Positions 8,901-34,494 are shown, numbered from the stretch's first letter. The stretch is 64,000 nucleotides of DNA from Chondrilla cf. caribensis (GCA_964020155.1 OZ026564.1:1617174-1681173), one strand, 5' to 3'. Numbers and translations: made by a program. The notes: generated by a model not told the origin, from the letters alone.

Positions 8901-10717
8901 GTCACAGTGTAAAGTGCCCAATTACTTGACAGTGTACTAAACTGCATAGCTCTTGAGTGGCTCTTTGCTACATTAAATTGTACACTTTTACTGTGGAAAA
9001 TGCCTTCCCTTTTACAGGTTTACCGAAGTTAGGAGATGTGCAACTTGTGGGAGGCCACACCCAAGGAAGGGTTGAAGTGTTCAACGGCTCACATTGGAAT
9101 ACAGTCTGTGACGACGGTTGGGATGACATTGATAGTACAGTTGTGTGCAGGCAGCTCGGCTTCTCTAGTGGCAGGGCGGTCAGCGTGATGACGGTCACCA
9201 GCAACAAAGCTCGTGGCAAGGGGATTTGGTTAAGTGAAGTAAAGTGCGAAGGAACAGAAAAAACACTGCTGGGATGTTCGTATGAGCAATACGACAACAA
9301 CTGCCAGCATGTGGAAGATGCAGCAGTCACATGTGGTTAGTACTGTTGTAGCACACTGTAGCAAAAGCACAATAATGTCCACCCAGTGATGCGTATGTCA
9401 CTAACAGTATTTTTTATTATAAGAGGTGCATATGTACATCAGTACGTATGTATTGCAGCTCTTAATTCTGGGAAAGTTTTTCAGTCTATAGAAATAATGG
9501 TACATTTGTACAATAATTCACGTACATGTGATATGATGAATATTATATTAGCATGTGCATATACAGTAAATTCTCGTTAATCTGCCTCCGTTTTATTCAC
9601 CAAAATTTTAATCTGCCACAATTTCCCAATACCTATATAATGTACAAGTACCAATGAATATCCAGTTACGTAATCCGCCAAACTCGTTAATGCACAATAT
9701 TTATTGAAATTGCGGCAGATTAAGGAGTATTCACTATTATACATACATATTAGTACTTGGACAATCAATTAATTGATCATTTGATTTTCACGTCATATGT
9801 GATTAAAGTTAGTAGCACGTGCAAGCAAATTGATTATTCATAGGAAGTGATTAAGTGAGTATAACTGAAGATGCCCTCACTGTAGTACCAAAACTTTCAC
9901 CCATTGTACATACTTTGAGAGTATCATGACACTAAGGTGAAAAGGTGCCTGACATCTACCATCGAACCCTTGAGTTATTCCTCAACATTGTAAGGTATAA
10001 GAGGACCATGGCCAGTGTCAATCGCTAAGTTAACTCATTTAATCAGTTCCGGTGAGATAAATAGACTAATCAGTCAATTACTAAGGACTGATAATCAAAT
10101 CAATTTATTAATTGTCAATTCCCGCAACAATTATCACGCATTATAATTCCTATACCTGTACTATTATTACATGTAGTACAGTGATGTTTCTATGTATATA
10201 AGTATAATATTACTATAATTTTAGTATATTATAATTAGTATGCATATATACATGTAGACAAGTACTGTACATGCATAATATTATGCCTATGGGTTTCTAC
10301 ATGAACTGTACAGGTTTCATTGATAACAATCAAACGACGGAAACAGGATCTCAATCAGAGGACATGAATGTGGCTATCATAGCTGGCATATCTGTCCCAG
10401 TGGGGATCTGCATTGTGTCTATTTTACTGATATGTATAGCCATTTTACTGAGCGTGTTCTTTGGTAAAGGTCATAACCACCCGGTTGACAGAGATCCAGT
10501 GGTCGAATCTACTGAAGCACCAGCAAACACACCTACAACTGTCAACTCAGCTGACAACAACACAGATGAATTGAAAGAGCAAAAGAGAAGTGCAGCGAAC
10601 TGTGAAGATGGCACAAACAAGGAAGGTGTGTCAAATGCCACTCCCACTCCCACTGGTAAAGGTCAGGCTGGAGGTGAACTCAGAATCGATATGGACACAA
10701 GCCATGACATGATTTAA
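5994..10717 (+). CDS. Transmembrane receptor with two SRCR domains
   Basis: Four exons: 5994-6045, 7788-8090, 9018-9335 and 10314-10717. They join to 359 codons including the stop, and every internal junction is phase 1. Exon 1 encodes a 17-residue signal peptide, MFYRKACLFLIFVSMVT. Exons 2 and 3 each encode one scavenger receptor cysteine-rich domain of about 100 residues with the family words GRVEV, WNTVCDD and VVC(K/R)QL. Each has six cysteines in the VC-VC-C-C-C-C order of group A. Exon 4 encodes a short stalk, a transmembrane helix starting VAIIAGISVPVGICIVSILL, and a Thr/Asn/Lys-rich cytoplasmic tail of about 85 residues without a recognised signalling motif. The product should be a single-pass surface receptor. 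Its ligand is unknown; SRCR proteins act in adhesion and innate recognition. Intron 1 is large and repeat-rich, so a missed SRCR exon is possible. Confidence 0.85.
6165..6612. repeat. Degenerate copies of the TAATCC-type MITE family in intron 1
   Basis: Repeated words such as ATTCACGATAATCGGCCA, TTAATCCACCA and GGTGGATTAACGAG occur here in direct and inverted orientation. They match the better preserved TA-flanked family copies at 9564-9735 and 17585-17758. At least two overlapping or nested degenerate copies seem to be present. Confidence 0.5.
6762..7045. repeat. 36-bp minisatellite, about eight copies
   Basis: The unit is close to GGACAAACATATACAAAA followed by TACCCACCCTCATGTAGT. It is repeated in tandem with a few substitutions in the first intron of the SRCR gene. 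Because 36 is a multiple of three, repetitive frames run through it on both strands, but they are not genes. Confidence 0.85.
8156..8522. repeat. 43-bp minisatellite in the SRCR receptor intron
   Basis: The unit is close to CAGTGGGACCTGTCTAATG followed by TGGTCACCTATGGGACCTCATGTA, repeated about eight times with drift between GTGGTCACC and GTGATCACA. The CAGTGG(A/G)(A/G)CCTGTCTA start of each unit resembles the ends of the CAGTGGAACCT MITE family, so the array may have grown from one MITE end. Confidence 0.75.
9564..9735. mobile_element. TA-flanked MITE (TTAATCYGCC family) in SRCR intron 3
   Basis: The copy runs from CAGTAAATTCTCGTTAATC to an inverted counterpart ending GGAGTATTCACT. Its interior contains the family words CCACAATTTCCCAATACC and AATGAATATCCAGTTA. 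It is non-coding. The same family recurs at 12781-12935, 17585-17758, 25133-25333, 30047-30222 and 31238-31400. Confidence 0.6.
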
Positions 10718-11421
10718 AACGGTCATTAATCAAATTAAAAATTCACTGTGTGAGTGATGCGGCTATCAACAATACAATCAGCTATATAACCTGACATTGT
10801 AATCAATATAGTAGTCAACTACGATCATTAATTAATAATTCTAATAATAATACGTATACTTATCTGTATACATAATATGTGTTATTATAATACACTAGAT
10901 TCTATGTGATTATGTACATTGATCAAAGCTAACGAAAATCCCTATGATAATCATTATATAAATAATAACATAATATTATTACATTTAAGCTCTAGCATGA
11001 TCTATGGTTCGTCATAAATATCCAAAATAGAACATGTATGTATGCATGTGTACATGTCAAGATATATAATGATAAAGAATACCCATGATGCATGATATTA
11101 TAATAACACGAGCCATATAATAATTACTATATATGTACTGTATGTAACATATGTGATTGGGCTACACACGTACGTACATACGTTATGGTATTATTAGTGG
11201 ACACAATTTTCCAAAACAGAGAATAATGCAACAATGTCAACATCCCTATATCTGTTAAACAGGAATAACTGACTACAATAACATGAGTAGAATTCAAGAA
11301 ATACACAAAAATATATACCGTAGGTGTATGTAAAGTTAGAAGCATACGTATAGTACCACCATTACGTTTTCTAGTTACTATTAATTTATATCATTGATGA
11401 TATCAATATTGCAATGTTCGT
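10718..11421. other. Convergent spacer between the SRCR receptor and talin A
   Basis: This is very AT-rich 704-bp sequence between two convergent stop codons. It should hold both 3' untranslated regions. I see no open frame of interest and no clear structured terminator. Confidence 0.5.
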
Positions 11422-24410
<12,989 letters not shown>

Positions 24411-27197
24411 GTTACCACTCCAATTAATGACTCAGGACACAGGGAGCAACCAGTTACCAAATACACCTCTTTGAAGTACACTATTATGAGCAGCAAGCAT
24501 AGTAGGAATAATGAAACAAAGTGGAATTAGTCACACATCAACACATTATTATGCACTTACGTACATACATACATTTACATGTACTACTAGGACAGTGACA
24601 CATGTAATGACATAATACTATGTTTGGATGTGGACTACTCTGGCGTATGTAGCTCAGACCTCAAACCACCTTTTGAGTTCAAATTTGACGGAGTGCTGAA
24701 CCGGACCCATGAATAGCATTAAATTACAATGAATATCAGTAATTTTCTATGAATATCGTTATACTACTCGCAATTCAATAAATGTCAAAGATGGTGGTTT
24801 TTCATTCAAGTACAGGCATAGATCAACCTTATGATGTCCTTCATATCTGGACGATAATGTAACTCCTCCAGCCTAATGTCTTGAATGTCCTACACAAACC
24901 AGTGGATTTGTTTGACGTGACATTCCAAAATATGGCCATGATTACAATCCAACCAAATTTTCTAGAACAGAAACTACGTATAGCTTGATTTTATTTAGTC
25001 TTCATGGAAGTATGCTCAGTTGCAAGCTTGCCCAAGCATACAACCCCATTGCCGTCTTGCTAATAATTACATGCATAAAGGTTAGTTCAACCCCTCTGGT
25101 ATCAAGTTGGTATATATGTACATATGTACAATGAATTCTCGTTAATACAATACAATGAGCTCTCGTTAATCCGCAGCAATTCGTTTTCAAAGAATATGGT
25201 GGATTAATGGGTTTGGCGGATTAACTGGATATTCATTGGTACTTGTACATACATTATATTGGTACTGGGAAATTATAGTGGATTAAAAGGTTTGGCGGAT
25301 AAAGAAGTGGCGGATTACCAAGAATTCACTATACACCACCACTCAATCCGCCACTATTTCCCACCGCCAATATAATATCCATGTACTTCTGAAAAATGAA
25401 TTATGGCAAATTAATGAGAATTTACTCTATGTAAAATATCCCAGATATTTTCTCTGCCCTAACAAAAACATGTCAAACCAAGGATCAGCTATGCCAAAAT
25501 AGTGACTGGAATCACAAATAAACCATAAAATTAGTCTCATGTGTGTGTACATGTGCTGTGAGTGGAGTGTCACATGTACGTACATGTAATGACATAAGGC
25601 CATATTTGGATGGCGCCACAAATGCCCCTCATTCACGAGTTAAGTGATTTGATTTCCAGTCTTGTATTCTAGATCTGAGGATACATCTTTGTCACAGATA
25701 ATATCCAACTTAATTCCATAAACGTCAGTGCACATTTGAGTTAACAGACATAGCCAGGCTCAACCTACTTCACCTTTTCTGAAAAACAATGGCATATTTC
25801 ATACCCAGCCAATAATTTGGGGTTGTGAATGTCACAAACAGGTACACCAAAATACATTTTTCTTGTGCATGCGAAATTCGTAAAACACATTGAAAACGCA
25901 CGAGACAAATCAATTGATACGAATACTTGCATCATAGATTAAGTAGAAGTGAGAATGAGGCTGGCGATACCACTGGTTTGGACTAACCAACTCAAGACTT
26001 CCCTTCACTCACTCCACTTTGATACAAACTCAAGACTTCCCTTCACTCACTCCACTTTGATACAAACTCAAGACTTCCCTTCACTCACTCCACTTTGATA
26101 TGAACTCAAGACTTCCCTTCACTCACTCCACTTTGATACAAACTCAAGACTTCACTTCACTAACTCCACTTTGATACGAACTCAAGACTTCCCTTCACTC
26201 ACTCCACTTTGATACAAACTCAAGACTTCCCTTCACTAACTCCACTTTGATACGAACTCAAGACTTCCCTTCACTCACTCCACTTTGATACGAACTCAAG
26301 ACTTCCCTTCACTCACTCCACTTTGATACGAACTCAAGACTTCCCTTCACTAACTCCACTTTGATACGAACTCAAGACTTCCCTTCACTCACTCCACTGT
26401 GATACGAACTCAAGGTTTCCCTTCACTCATTCCACTTCGATCCCAACTTGAAACTCCACCGGTAGCCAGTGAAGTCTCAAGTTGAAGGCATTCCACAAAC
26501 ACTCAACACATCCTTGGTTCACTTACAACACTCTAATTGCTTCCTGCATGACTGTACATTACAATTGTTTTTTCTCATGTATGTATGTACATATACTTCG
26601 CATCCAATCGTGGTCAGAGACCCATAAGATCTGAGTTTTCAGCTGTATACAAAGGAACACGGTCAGCTACACCATAGACTCTTTAAACACGTACTAGAGT
26701 GGAGATCACATCGCTAGTTACGGACATGTACCTATGACATCACGTATAGACTACTACATGCACACACAGACACGGCGTGAATGAAAACTCGAAAGAGCGA
26801 TAATAGCTTATTTTACTCCAGGTTGAACATTATAATAGTCGAGGTAAAACACCAACACACAACCGTTGTAATGAACAAGATGACTTCTTTCCACGAAAAC
26901 TGTAAATCCCTTAAAATATTCTATTAGCAGCTACACACCACCATCTTTACAGACTGTCGCCGAGAGAATATGGCCATTACACACTATCGCTAAACTTACC
27001 GTTTAGTTCGAACGTTCTCAACAGCCGTTCAGCGAAGACGTGCCCTTTCGGAATGATGTACAAGAACAGCGAGTAGGCCTGACTCTACAATTTTCCTAGT
27101 ACAGTTGTTCTCCCCGAGAGCGAAAGGTAAATCACCACTGTATACACAAATATCCAAAGGTCAACGACCTAATGCGATTACTGGGCATAATAAGCGC
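24411..27197. other. Spacer between talin A and the EF-hand/TRAPPC12 gene
   Basis: It holds the presumed talin A promoter, a diverged dispersed repeat seen twice (about 24595-24860 and 25565-25770), a MITE at 25133-25333 and the 38-bp minisatellite at 25990-26420. An exon-like block on the minus strand near 24827-24889 (DIQDIRLEELHYRPDMKD between an acceptor and a weak donor) could be an upstream talin A exon or chance; I cannot place it. Confidence 0.4.
25990..26420. repeat. 38-bp minisatellite, about 12 copies
   Basis: The unit is ACTCAAGACTTCCCTTCACT followed by CACTCCACTTTGATACAA. Copies are highly similar; the commonest differences are CACTCACTCC/CACTAACTCC and TACAAACT/TACGAACT. It lies in the spacer upstream of talin A. 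Confidence 0.9.
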
Positions 27198-30100
27198 TCA
27201 GGGCTTTCCTGCGCGCGAAATCAACTGTTCCTTTCTAATATTACTGTCGAGAGATTCCAATTCGTACGCCAGGAACAGGTTGTCCATCATGGCTTTGTGC
27301 GGGTAGTGCTCCAACACGTATTCTTCCAACACTTTCACTGCCTCTTGAGGTTGGCGGGCGTGAAATAAGCAAACAGCGTAGTTGTTGACCGTCTGAATTA
27401 AAAGAAGAAAAGTAAAAATAAAAACATTTATACACCATGGTATGTTGTGCTGTCAATGTCAATGTAATATTAGAAGAAACTCACCAAAGGGTCTCTAGGT
27501 CTGTGTTTCAATGCCTCTCTCGCTCTGAAAAGGGCCTCATCTGTCCTGCCTTCAAATAATGGTATGAAGACCCTAGGTACACCAAGGAACCCATACAATA
27601 ATGCAATACTCAGGATTCGCGTGGCACTTAGAGAACAGTGAACATACTGATGAAGTTGGCCCTGGGAATCCTTACAACTCTCTGACAATATGATTTGTGA
27701 TGCCCACTCCAGGTCACCCAGCTACAGGAACACACACAATACTCCGTGTTAATAACTGACAAACAAACGGAATTGCATCAAATTACCATGTAGTACATTC
27801 TGGACAGTAGCAATTGAAGTTCAGCTTGCTTCTTCCCAAAAAGCTCGCAACACCTTTTAAGCTCAGCAGCAGCCAAATCATAATCCTATCAAGTGTACTG
27901 ATCACATACAGTAAGGAATACAAACAGAATGTAGCTGACATCCACCAACCTTCAACGTGATGAAGCACTGTACAGCCAATAGTGAGACCTGTAGAATCCT
28001 CGAATTCCACAGTTTTTCAGCTTCTGTATTTTACATTAAACTTGCGAGTGATATGCAAATGGCACACGTTTGGTATGCATGCCCACAACATGCTACGTAC
28101 ATACATACCTCCAAGGCTGGATGCATTTAAGCTGTCAGGTTTATCCTTGAGTGAAGAGTAGACCTAAAAAATGCAGAATCAACTGTTTTGAAGCGTGTTC
28201 AGTGGAAAAACAAAGTTGAACCTCTAATAAAGGACATTCTGAATGAAGGACTCATCAGAAAATACCTCTCTATAAAGGACACCGTGGGATACCCAAAATA
28301 GGCCTTCCCGTGGAGCTCATACATTTTTTCAACTCCTAGGAGCGGACAACCTCTCTATAGTGGACAAAATGGCTGTTCCCAATGTGTCCTTTATTAAGAG
28401 GTTCCACTGTAGATGTTTTTACAAAGCTACAACCTTTTCAGTGGATAGTTTGAGTACATAAACTCTATCCAGAGCCTTCAGTGGGTTTGGCTCAACTTGC
28501 ATCAAAGGGATTTGCGCATGTAGTATTCGCATTGAAAAGGGAACAAAAGATCCTAAAAAGAAAAGCTGTTACATAAGACACATTTGCGGGAAAGAATGGA
28601 GTTTCTTGTACCTGTTCTCAACTTGAATTTGTCTGGCCAATACTCATAGAAGAGGTCAACTTTTTCCAAGTTCCCAAATCCCTCAAACTCAGCTGCAATT
28701 GAATCGTACATCCCCAAGTAGGACATCAATGAAAATCGACATGTCCACAACTACAAGTACAAAATGAAGGATGTCGAATTGTGAATATTACCAATCAAAA
28801 GAGGCATATACTGTATTTCTATATATATGAAATCGAATTGTATTCCATTGGCATCATTCATGTGGTTCCATTGGCTTCGTAACACATCACAATTGTTGAT
28901 TTGTACACATGCAACAGAACACTGACTACCAGTCTCAATTAAGGATACCCATTTGCTGTCCAACATGTGCAGGGGAAACATTGCTTTGAGCTATTTACGG
29001 ATACAATAACATGGAAACATCAATTGGATATGAGGCAGGCTGTATTCAATGTGAGGTTAGAATGCTTTCAACTGTAATATGTCTATTCTGAGGAAATGTC
29101 TCTCTTTCAGAAAGTTTTGAAAAATTACATACTACCTTATCTAAGTGTCTCCGGTGCCTGGTAAGGGAGCCTTGCACATCGAGGTATTTTCAGGTGAAAG
29201 TAAGATCATGAAACACATATAAGATACATAATCTGATAAACTCAAGTGATTAAAGTAGGCTGCAAAGGAAAAGTATACTATGACGAACACTTCATAAGAG
29301 ATGCTCACTTGAAGACTGAAAGGAGATACACTCTCTCCAATGGCCATCAGGATTTCTCCAGTTAACAGAAATGCACTTTGGTAACTTCCGCTTTGCTAAA
29401 ACATATGCAAAGACGGGCTTTGTGAAAAAGATGAACGTACTTTTGTTGTTTTGCAATGGTGTTTTGTGGCCTGAAACCACAACCAAAACAACGTGCATAC
29501 ACCCGACAACCCATTATGCACATCTGTGCAGGCCAGTAGCTCCAACCAGCAAAAAACATCCAACCATTTAAGTACTGGAAAACATATGATGAGCAAACAA
29601 ACATTGATTCAACAAGCAAAAATCAAATGCGAAGATTGTAAAGAGATTACATCATACAAAGAATGATTCTACGTTTAATAGGCAAACTGAATGCATGAAT
29701 GAAAGCTGTGGTAACAGTATCGGCACTTCCGGATGACCCCATTGCTGAAAACCATTCACCAACATCCCCGTGTATAACTGTGGCAAACCACACAGGTTAT
29801 CCTACACTTTGTGGTTTGTTACAAATCTCTCACCACTAAATTTTGTATCTCCTTGAAAACCTTGTCCACATCGTTAAATATCCCTTTGTCCTGTACAATG
29901 TTACTCTAAATGCAAAAAAATGAATCATAATGTTGTATGCTAAAGGAGAATCAAAGGGAAAAGTGTGAACACACTTGTCAACTTCTTCCATTAGCCTGTC
30001 AGCAAATTTATATAATTTTCTACAAGTACATACTACATAATACAGTGAATTCTTGGTATAATCTGCCACTATTCATTATAGAAGAATATGGTGGATTAAT

Positions 30101-33100
30101 GAGTTTGGCGGATTAACTGTATATCCATTGGCACTTGTACATTATATTGGTACTGGGAAATTGTGGTGGATTAAAAGGTTTGGTGGATAAAGCAGTGGCA
30201 GATTAACGAGAATTCACTGTAGTTATATGCTTGTGTGCGCAACATTAATAAAGTGCTAATTGATTACTCTCGTAGCATGCTTAGACAGGCTACAACTATA
30301 GAAGTACCATTAAACATATACCACAACTTAGTCCAACCAGCTGGAACCACATATCCCTCAATACTGTATTGTGTGGATACCCGGGGAAGGGTAGAAGGAG
30401 AACGTGGGGTCCAGCAGCAGTCACTATGGGATGTGTAAAACCAAGCCAATCGTATTGTTCCAACTGGAAATACATTGGCTGTATTGATAGCTAAGATGGC
30501 CAATAGCTACGTATGATACCAATCATGGTCAAATAGAATTAGCAATGTCATTGGTAGGTCCCTGCAGCATCGTGGTAAAGATACTGCTGGTATCGACCCT
30601 CCATTACTGGAAATACTCCTAAACATCTTCCCTGCTATGACAGGCTTGCCAACCGTGAATAAATCTAACCTTGCATAACCATGCTCAAAAATTGTGCAAT
30701 CAAAACAACTGTTGCTGGACCCACGTTATCCCCTAATGCCTCACGGGGGTTTACATGATACAGCAGTAATTTAAGGGATACAGGTCCAACCAGCTGAAAT
30801 AACCACATCTACTTATGCCATACAAGAATATAGTATGAATAATGTGAGGTGACGATTATTGTGACATTTAAACATTCTCACTTGTAAGTGGTGATACTTA
30901 ACAACAGGGTGGGAAAGTAGACTATCGTGAGAAACATTTCGTTTAGCTGGATCACCACAAAAATCCTTCAGTTTTGGTGGTAGTGGCCATATCGCGCTCA
31001 CAGCATCTTTCTCAGATTCCCAGTTCTCAGATGATAGGTTCAGGAGAACATTAGGTGGTGAGTTTGTGTCTACCTGCTCCTCTTCTGTGGGGTGACCGCC
31101 ATCCTCAAATAAAAACCAACCAAACAAAGGCTCAATCAGTGTTGGATTCTTCTTAACCCAATATTCAAACTCCTAAACAAAAGAATACGTGTTCATAACA
31201 TAATATGCACAAATTATATAATTATCGCTAATTATTACAGTGAAATCTTATTAATCCGCCACCGCTTTGTCTGTCAAAACAACAATTTCCCGGTACCAAT
31301 ATGATGTACATGTACTAATGAATATCCACTTGATTTGCCAAAATCACCAATCCAACATGATTTGAAAACAAACTGTGTTGGATTAATGAGAAGTCACTGT
31401 ATAATACCATATAGCGGGAAAGTTTCGTGGACTCAAAGTTTCGCAAATTCTGCAAAGAAACTGGCATTCACAAAAGTTTCATTTGTGAACACCCAATGAC
31501 GTAATTGAAACTGACACGTGATGTGACCTACTGCAATAGGATTTGCGAAACTTTTTTTCACAAAATTTGTGGAATTGAGCGATTCACGAAAGTTTTGTCT
31601 CATGAAACTTTCCGTCCATACAGTAATAATTTATGCACATCAATAATGACAATACTTTCTTGAATGAGCCTCTTGAAAATTCAAATTTACATGACATCCT
31701 TTGCACTCAATGGAACAGCTGAGTTTTCATTGATCCATCCGATCATACCACAATGTTATCAAGCACATACGTACACAAATAATCAATACATACAATACAT
31801 AGCCAGGACTGCAGTGTTCATACTCACATATGGAAGGAGTGTCCCTGTATGACTGATGTCACATTCTTGAAAAGCCTTATCAACAATCCTGAAATACGCA
31901 AAAAGGCCATTAAATAAACAAACACATTGGATTAAGTTGTAAAAGTTTATTGTGCTTTGCCCTTCACAGGAGGTAAACACCAGTCAGCCATGATGGAGCA
32001 CTATTGAAACAGTACTGAACTTCTGATTGCCGGAACACAATGGCGTTCCAATGACATCACCATTTTCTACCTGGATTTGAAATCACTTACAAACAAGCAG
32101 GTCTCTCTCATGTACCCTGGTGTTTGCCATGCACATTGTTGGTAACTGCCAGATGGGTGACCATTACACCACCAGTGTCTATAGCTACGTAACACACATA
32201 CATATATTGATTACATGAGGTCACAGCACTGACTATCACACGAGGCCACAGTACTCACTAGTACATGACACATGCTATAGCACTCACTTCTGCACAGTAA
32301 CAATTGTATCACTCTTGTTTTGGGCTATATCCATGAAATTATCTGTAGATTTAATGACGCTGAGAAGCACAGTCTTCAGTTCTTGTTCACTCACACCTTC
32401 CTCACCATCCTATCAAATCCATGGCAAAGTATGTATGCAGTTGAAATCAACGTATATCATGATTAATATGCTTCAATGTACCCATGTATACTGGTATACT
32501 AGCTGCTACATATTTGCCGACTAAGACACAAAAACACAGAACAACTACAATTAACGAGATAAATCAATACAGGTATAGCACTATGGCACTAAACAATTGA
32601 AGGAAATGCTGTTAGACAATTTTACGACATCAAACATGGTTTTACACTTCACCTGCCATTACGACTAGTTTGGTGTAGTAAGCATCACAATAACTACATT
32701 ACTGTCTATACAAATGCATTGTAACTGTACCCACAAGACACGAGTCATAATACAAAGGAACTGTAATTATAGATAGCATTGTAGTACAGTGGTCTGACTG
32801 TATAATTGCAATAACCCTCACAAAGAACATTTAAACCTTACCAAGTTGAAAATCCTGAACAGCATCGTGCATTTGTCATGAAAAGATCCATGTCTTAAAA
32901 CAGCAAGGCCACAGACAAACTCTTCCAAGTCCAAGAAACCGGTCTACATGGGTATACAGGTCACAACTTCAAGTGATTTCAAGGGTCTTTGATTTCACCA
33001 TGACCCCACAACAACGACTAATTTATTACGGAGAGTAAGCATAAAACGAAACAATCAGCCAAAAAGCCTCCTATGAAATAACCTTCTTTCTATCGAAAGC

Positions 33101-33298
33101 TTCGAATAGTGTGTCACTTGAGTTAGCAGGTATTCCGAAATTATCCAACAATTTAGCAAAGCCAGAACGATCTACTTTTTTCCCTTTGTCGCCAGCAAAT
33201 GTCCTGAATGACTCGATTATAGTTTCTTGCTCTTCGGTACTCAACAGCTTCAGAGCATCATTGTAGTCCTGCTTCAAGCCACTGGCGTTCACCCCCAT
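27198..33298 (-). CDS. EF-hand protein fused to a TRAPPC12/TTC15-like TPR protein
   Basis: Seventeen minus-strand exons join in phase to 660 codons including the stop: 33083-33298, 32842-32943, 32288-32409, 31828-31888, 30882-31172, 30725-30793, 29834-29890, 29309-29375, 29136-29170, 28949-28990, 28612-28750, 28434-28552, 28109-28163, 27950-28023, 27787-27885, 27485-27721, 27198-27392. The start at 33298 gives MGVNASG, a fit to N-myristoylation (Gly2, Ser6). Residues 1-170 contain EF-hand repeats; the best loop is DISHTGTLLPYE, and the layout resembles the USP32 N-terminus and calaxin. From about residue 290 the sequence follows TRAPPC12: FEGFGNLEKVDLFYEYWP, GSFVPFSMRILHA, LWNSRILQ, and TPR helices NNYAVCLFHARQPQEAV. 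TRAPPC12 is a metazoan TRAPPIII subunit in ER-Golgi and autophagy traffic. Human TRAPPC12 has no EF-hands. The TRAPPC12 assignment is strong; its fusion to EF-hands rests on exon phasing. Confidence 0.65.
28213..28409. mobile_element. Diverged CAGTGGAACCT-family MITE in the TRAPPC12-like gene
   Basis: The arms GTTGAACCTCTAATAAAGGAC and TCCTTTATTAAGAGGTTCCACTGTA are inverted repeats around a 150-bp centre. It lies in the intron just upstream of exon 13. Confidence 0.55.
30047..30222. mobile_element. TAATCCGCC-family MITE in the EF-hand/TRAPPC12 gene
   Basis: It runs from ACAGTGAATTCTTGGTATAATC to AACGAGAATTCACTGTA. The inner words GGCGGATTAACTG and GTGGTGGATTAAAAGG match other family copies in inverted order. 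It is intronic and non-coding. Confidence 0.6.
31238..31400. mobile_element. TAATCCGCC-family MITE copy
   Basis: The arms ACAGTGAAATCTTATTAATCC and TTGGATTAATGAGAAGTCACTGTA form an inverted repeat in an intron of the EF-hand/TRAPPC12 gene. The next element (31405-31622) follows within a few bases. Confidence 0.6.
31405..31622. mobile_element. GAAAGTTTCGC palindromic element, copy 1
   Basis: The left arm is GCGGGAAAGTTTCGTGGAC and the right arm ends CATGAAACTTTCCGTCCATA. Further GTTTCGCAAA/TTCACGAAAG words lie inside. A second copy is at 37450-37666. It is a non-autonomous inverted-repeat family of unknown superfamily. Confidence 0.6.
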
Positions 33299-34494
33299 AA
33301 CTGAGTACACCTGTATGTTATTGCGTCACAGTCGACAGACAGTGTAGGCGTAAAATATAGGATAACCGTGCGTGATTGCGCAATCTTGCCTTCAATAAAA
33401 TTGTGGGCCATTATGACGTCTTATGCGTCACAATGGAGCGTAATTCTATGAACGACGCTTCATGCTTGACATAGTCTTCCTACATACTTGCACTAATAAA
33501 AGGATTGCTAAGAGGAAGCACACTTTCCATGCCTATAATGACAGTAACACTTTGGTGTGAATGCACGTATTAGCAGCTGTCAACCATTACTGCCCAAGTA
33601 GCTACTAGTAGTATTGTAATAGAAAACTATTATTATTACGATAGTGTGTATGTGCTTAATTGGATGTCCAATTTTTTGGTAAATTCTTGCAAAAAGTGTG
33701 GTACACCTTCTTTCCTTTTGAAATCACATGCTACACATTTGAGAGTTGTAACAGTTGATTGCAAGGGTAGTGGGTACTATTTATCTTTAACAATAATATG
33801 TATCACATTGATCTTTACTACTATCATAGATACTTTAACAATCATGGTGTTATAATTAGACACAATTATTATTATAATTACACTACAATGAAATTATGAA
33901 ATAATAGTAATATGCTCTAATATACGCACAGTATAATATTATTACCAGAAATTTATCATACTATAATATTATGATCAAATTTACATATAAGCAAAAATGA
34001 ATAGTAAGATAATGACGCTGCGCAATTCATTTGAAGATAGTGGGTGAACTCTATCGGGAGGATTGTATTTCAAAGTAGCCTCACGTGTAGTTTACACAAC
34101 CACATGCCAAAAACTAGGGCGGGTCAAATTTCAAGTGCGAGTAACCGATAGTATCCGAAAGGCTCGGAAGATTACGGTAAAGGCAACGCCTACCTTTGTG
34201 AAGATGGTCAAGTTTCTTGACGTGAGTGTCTCGGCGTTAGCTGGGATTATTTAGTTCAGTTCTGAATTGCACGGATGTATAGAATATGTATAATGACGTT
34301 TCTTCATTATCCCAACTTAAATTTTGAACGTTTATCCTATCAACATTTTTTACTTCTTTACTGTGTGATTCGTGATCATTTTTATACATATTTATACGCC
34401 TCGCAATGTATTCTTTCATCTATCTTTGTTGGATTTTCGTCTCCGCAGCTGTAGCCCCTTTTTCAACGGCATTTAGTTTCAAGATCCGAACAAA
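33299..34494. other. Divergent upstream region of the EF-hand/TRAPPC12 gene and talin B
   Basis: This 1.2-kb AT-rich region lies between two start codons that face away from each other and should hold both promoters. A 63-codon frame at 34063-34254 has no recognised family. No clear TATA box stands out. Confidence 0.45.

Noticed and set aside
24827..24889. Exon-like block DIQDIRLEELHYRPDMKD on the minus strand upstream of talin A
   Set aside because: It has an acceptor but only a weak donor. The talin A start at 24410 has an in-frame stop upstream, so it is not needed. Mentioned in the spacer entry only.
25990..26420. CRISPR-like regularly spaced repeats
   Set aside because: Units are contiguous 38-bp tandem copies without unique spacers, in an animal genome. 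This is an ordinary minisatellite.
29362..29619. Aromatic-rich minus-strand frame (YLNGWMFFAGW-like)
   Set aside because: It runs through the intron upstream of exon 29309-29375 in another frame. It has no family match and no donor or acceptor with compatible phase.
30264..30503. 79-codon minus-strand frame between exons of the EF-hand/TRAPPC12 gene
   Set aside because: It lies in the intron between exons 30725-30793 and 29834-29890. The opposite strand is equally open and no homology was recognised.
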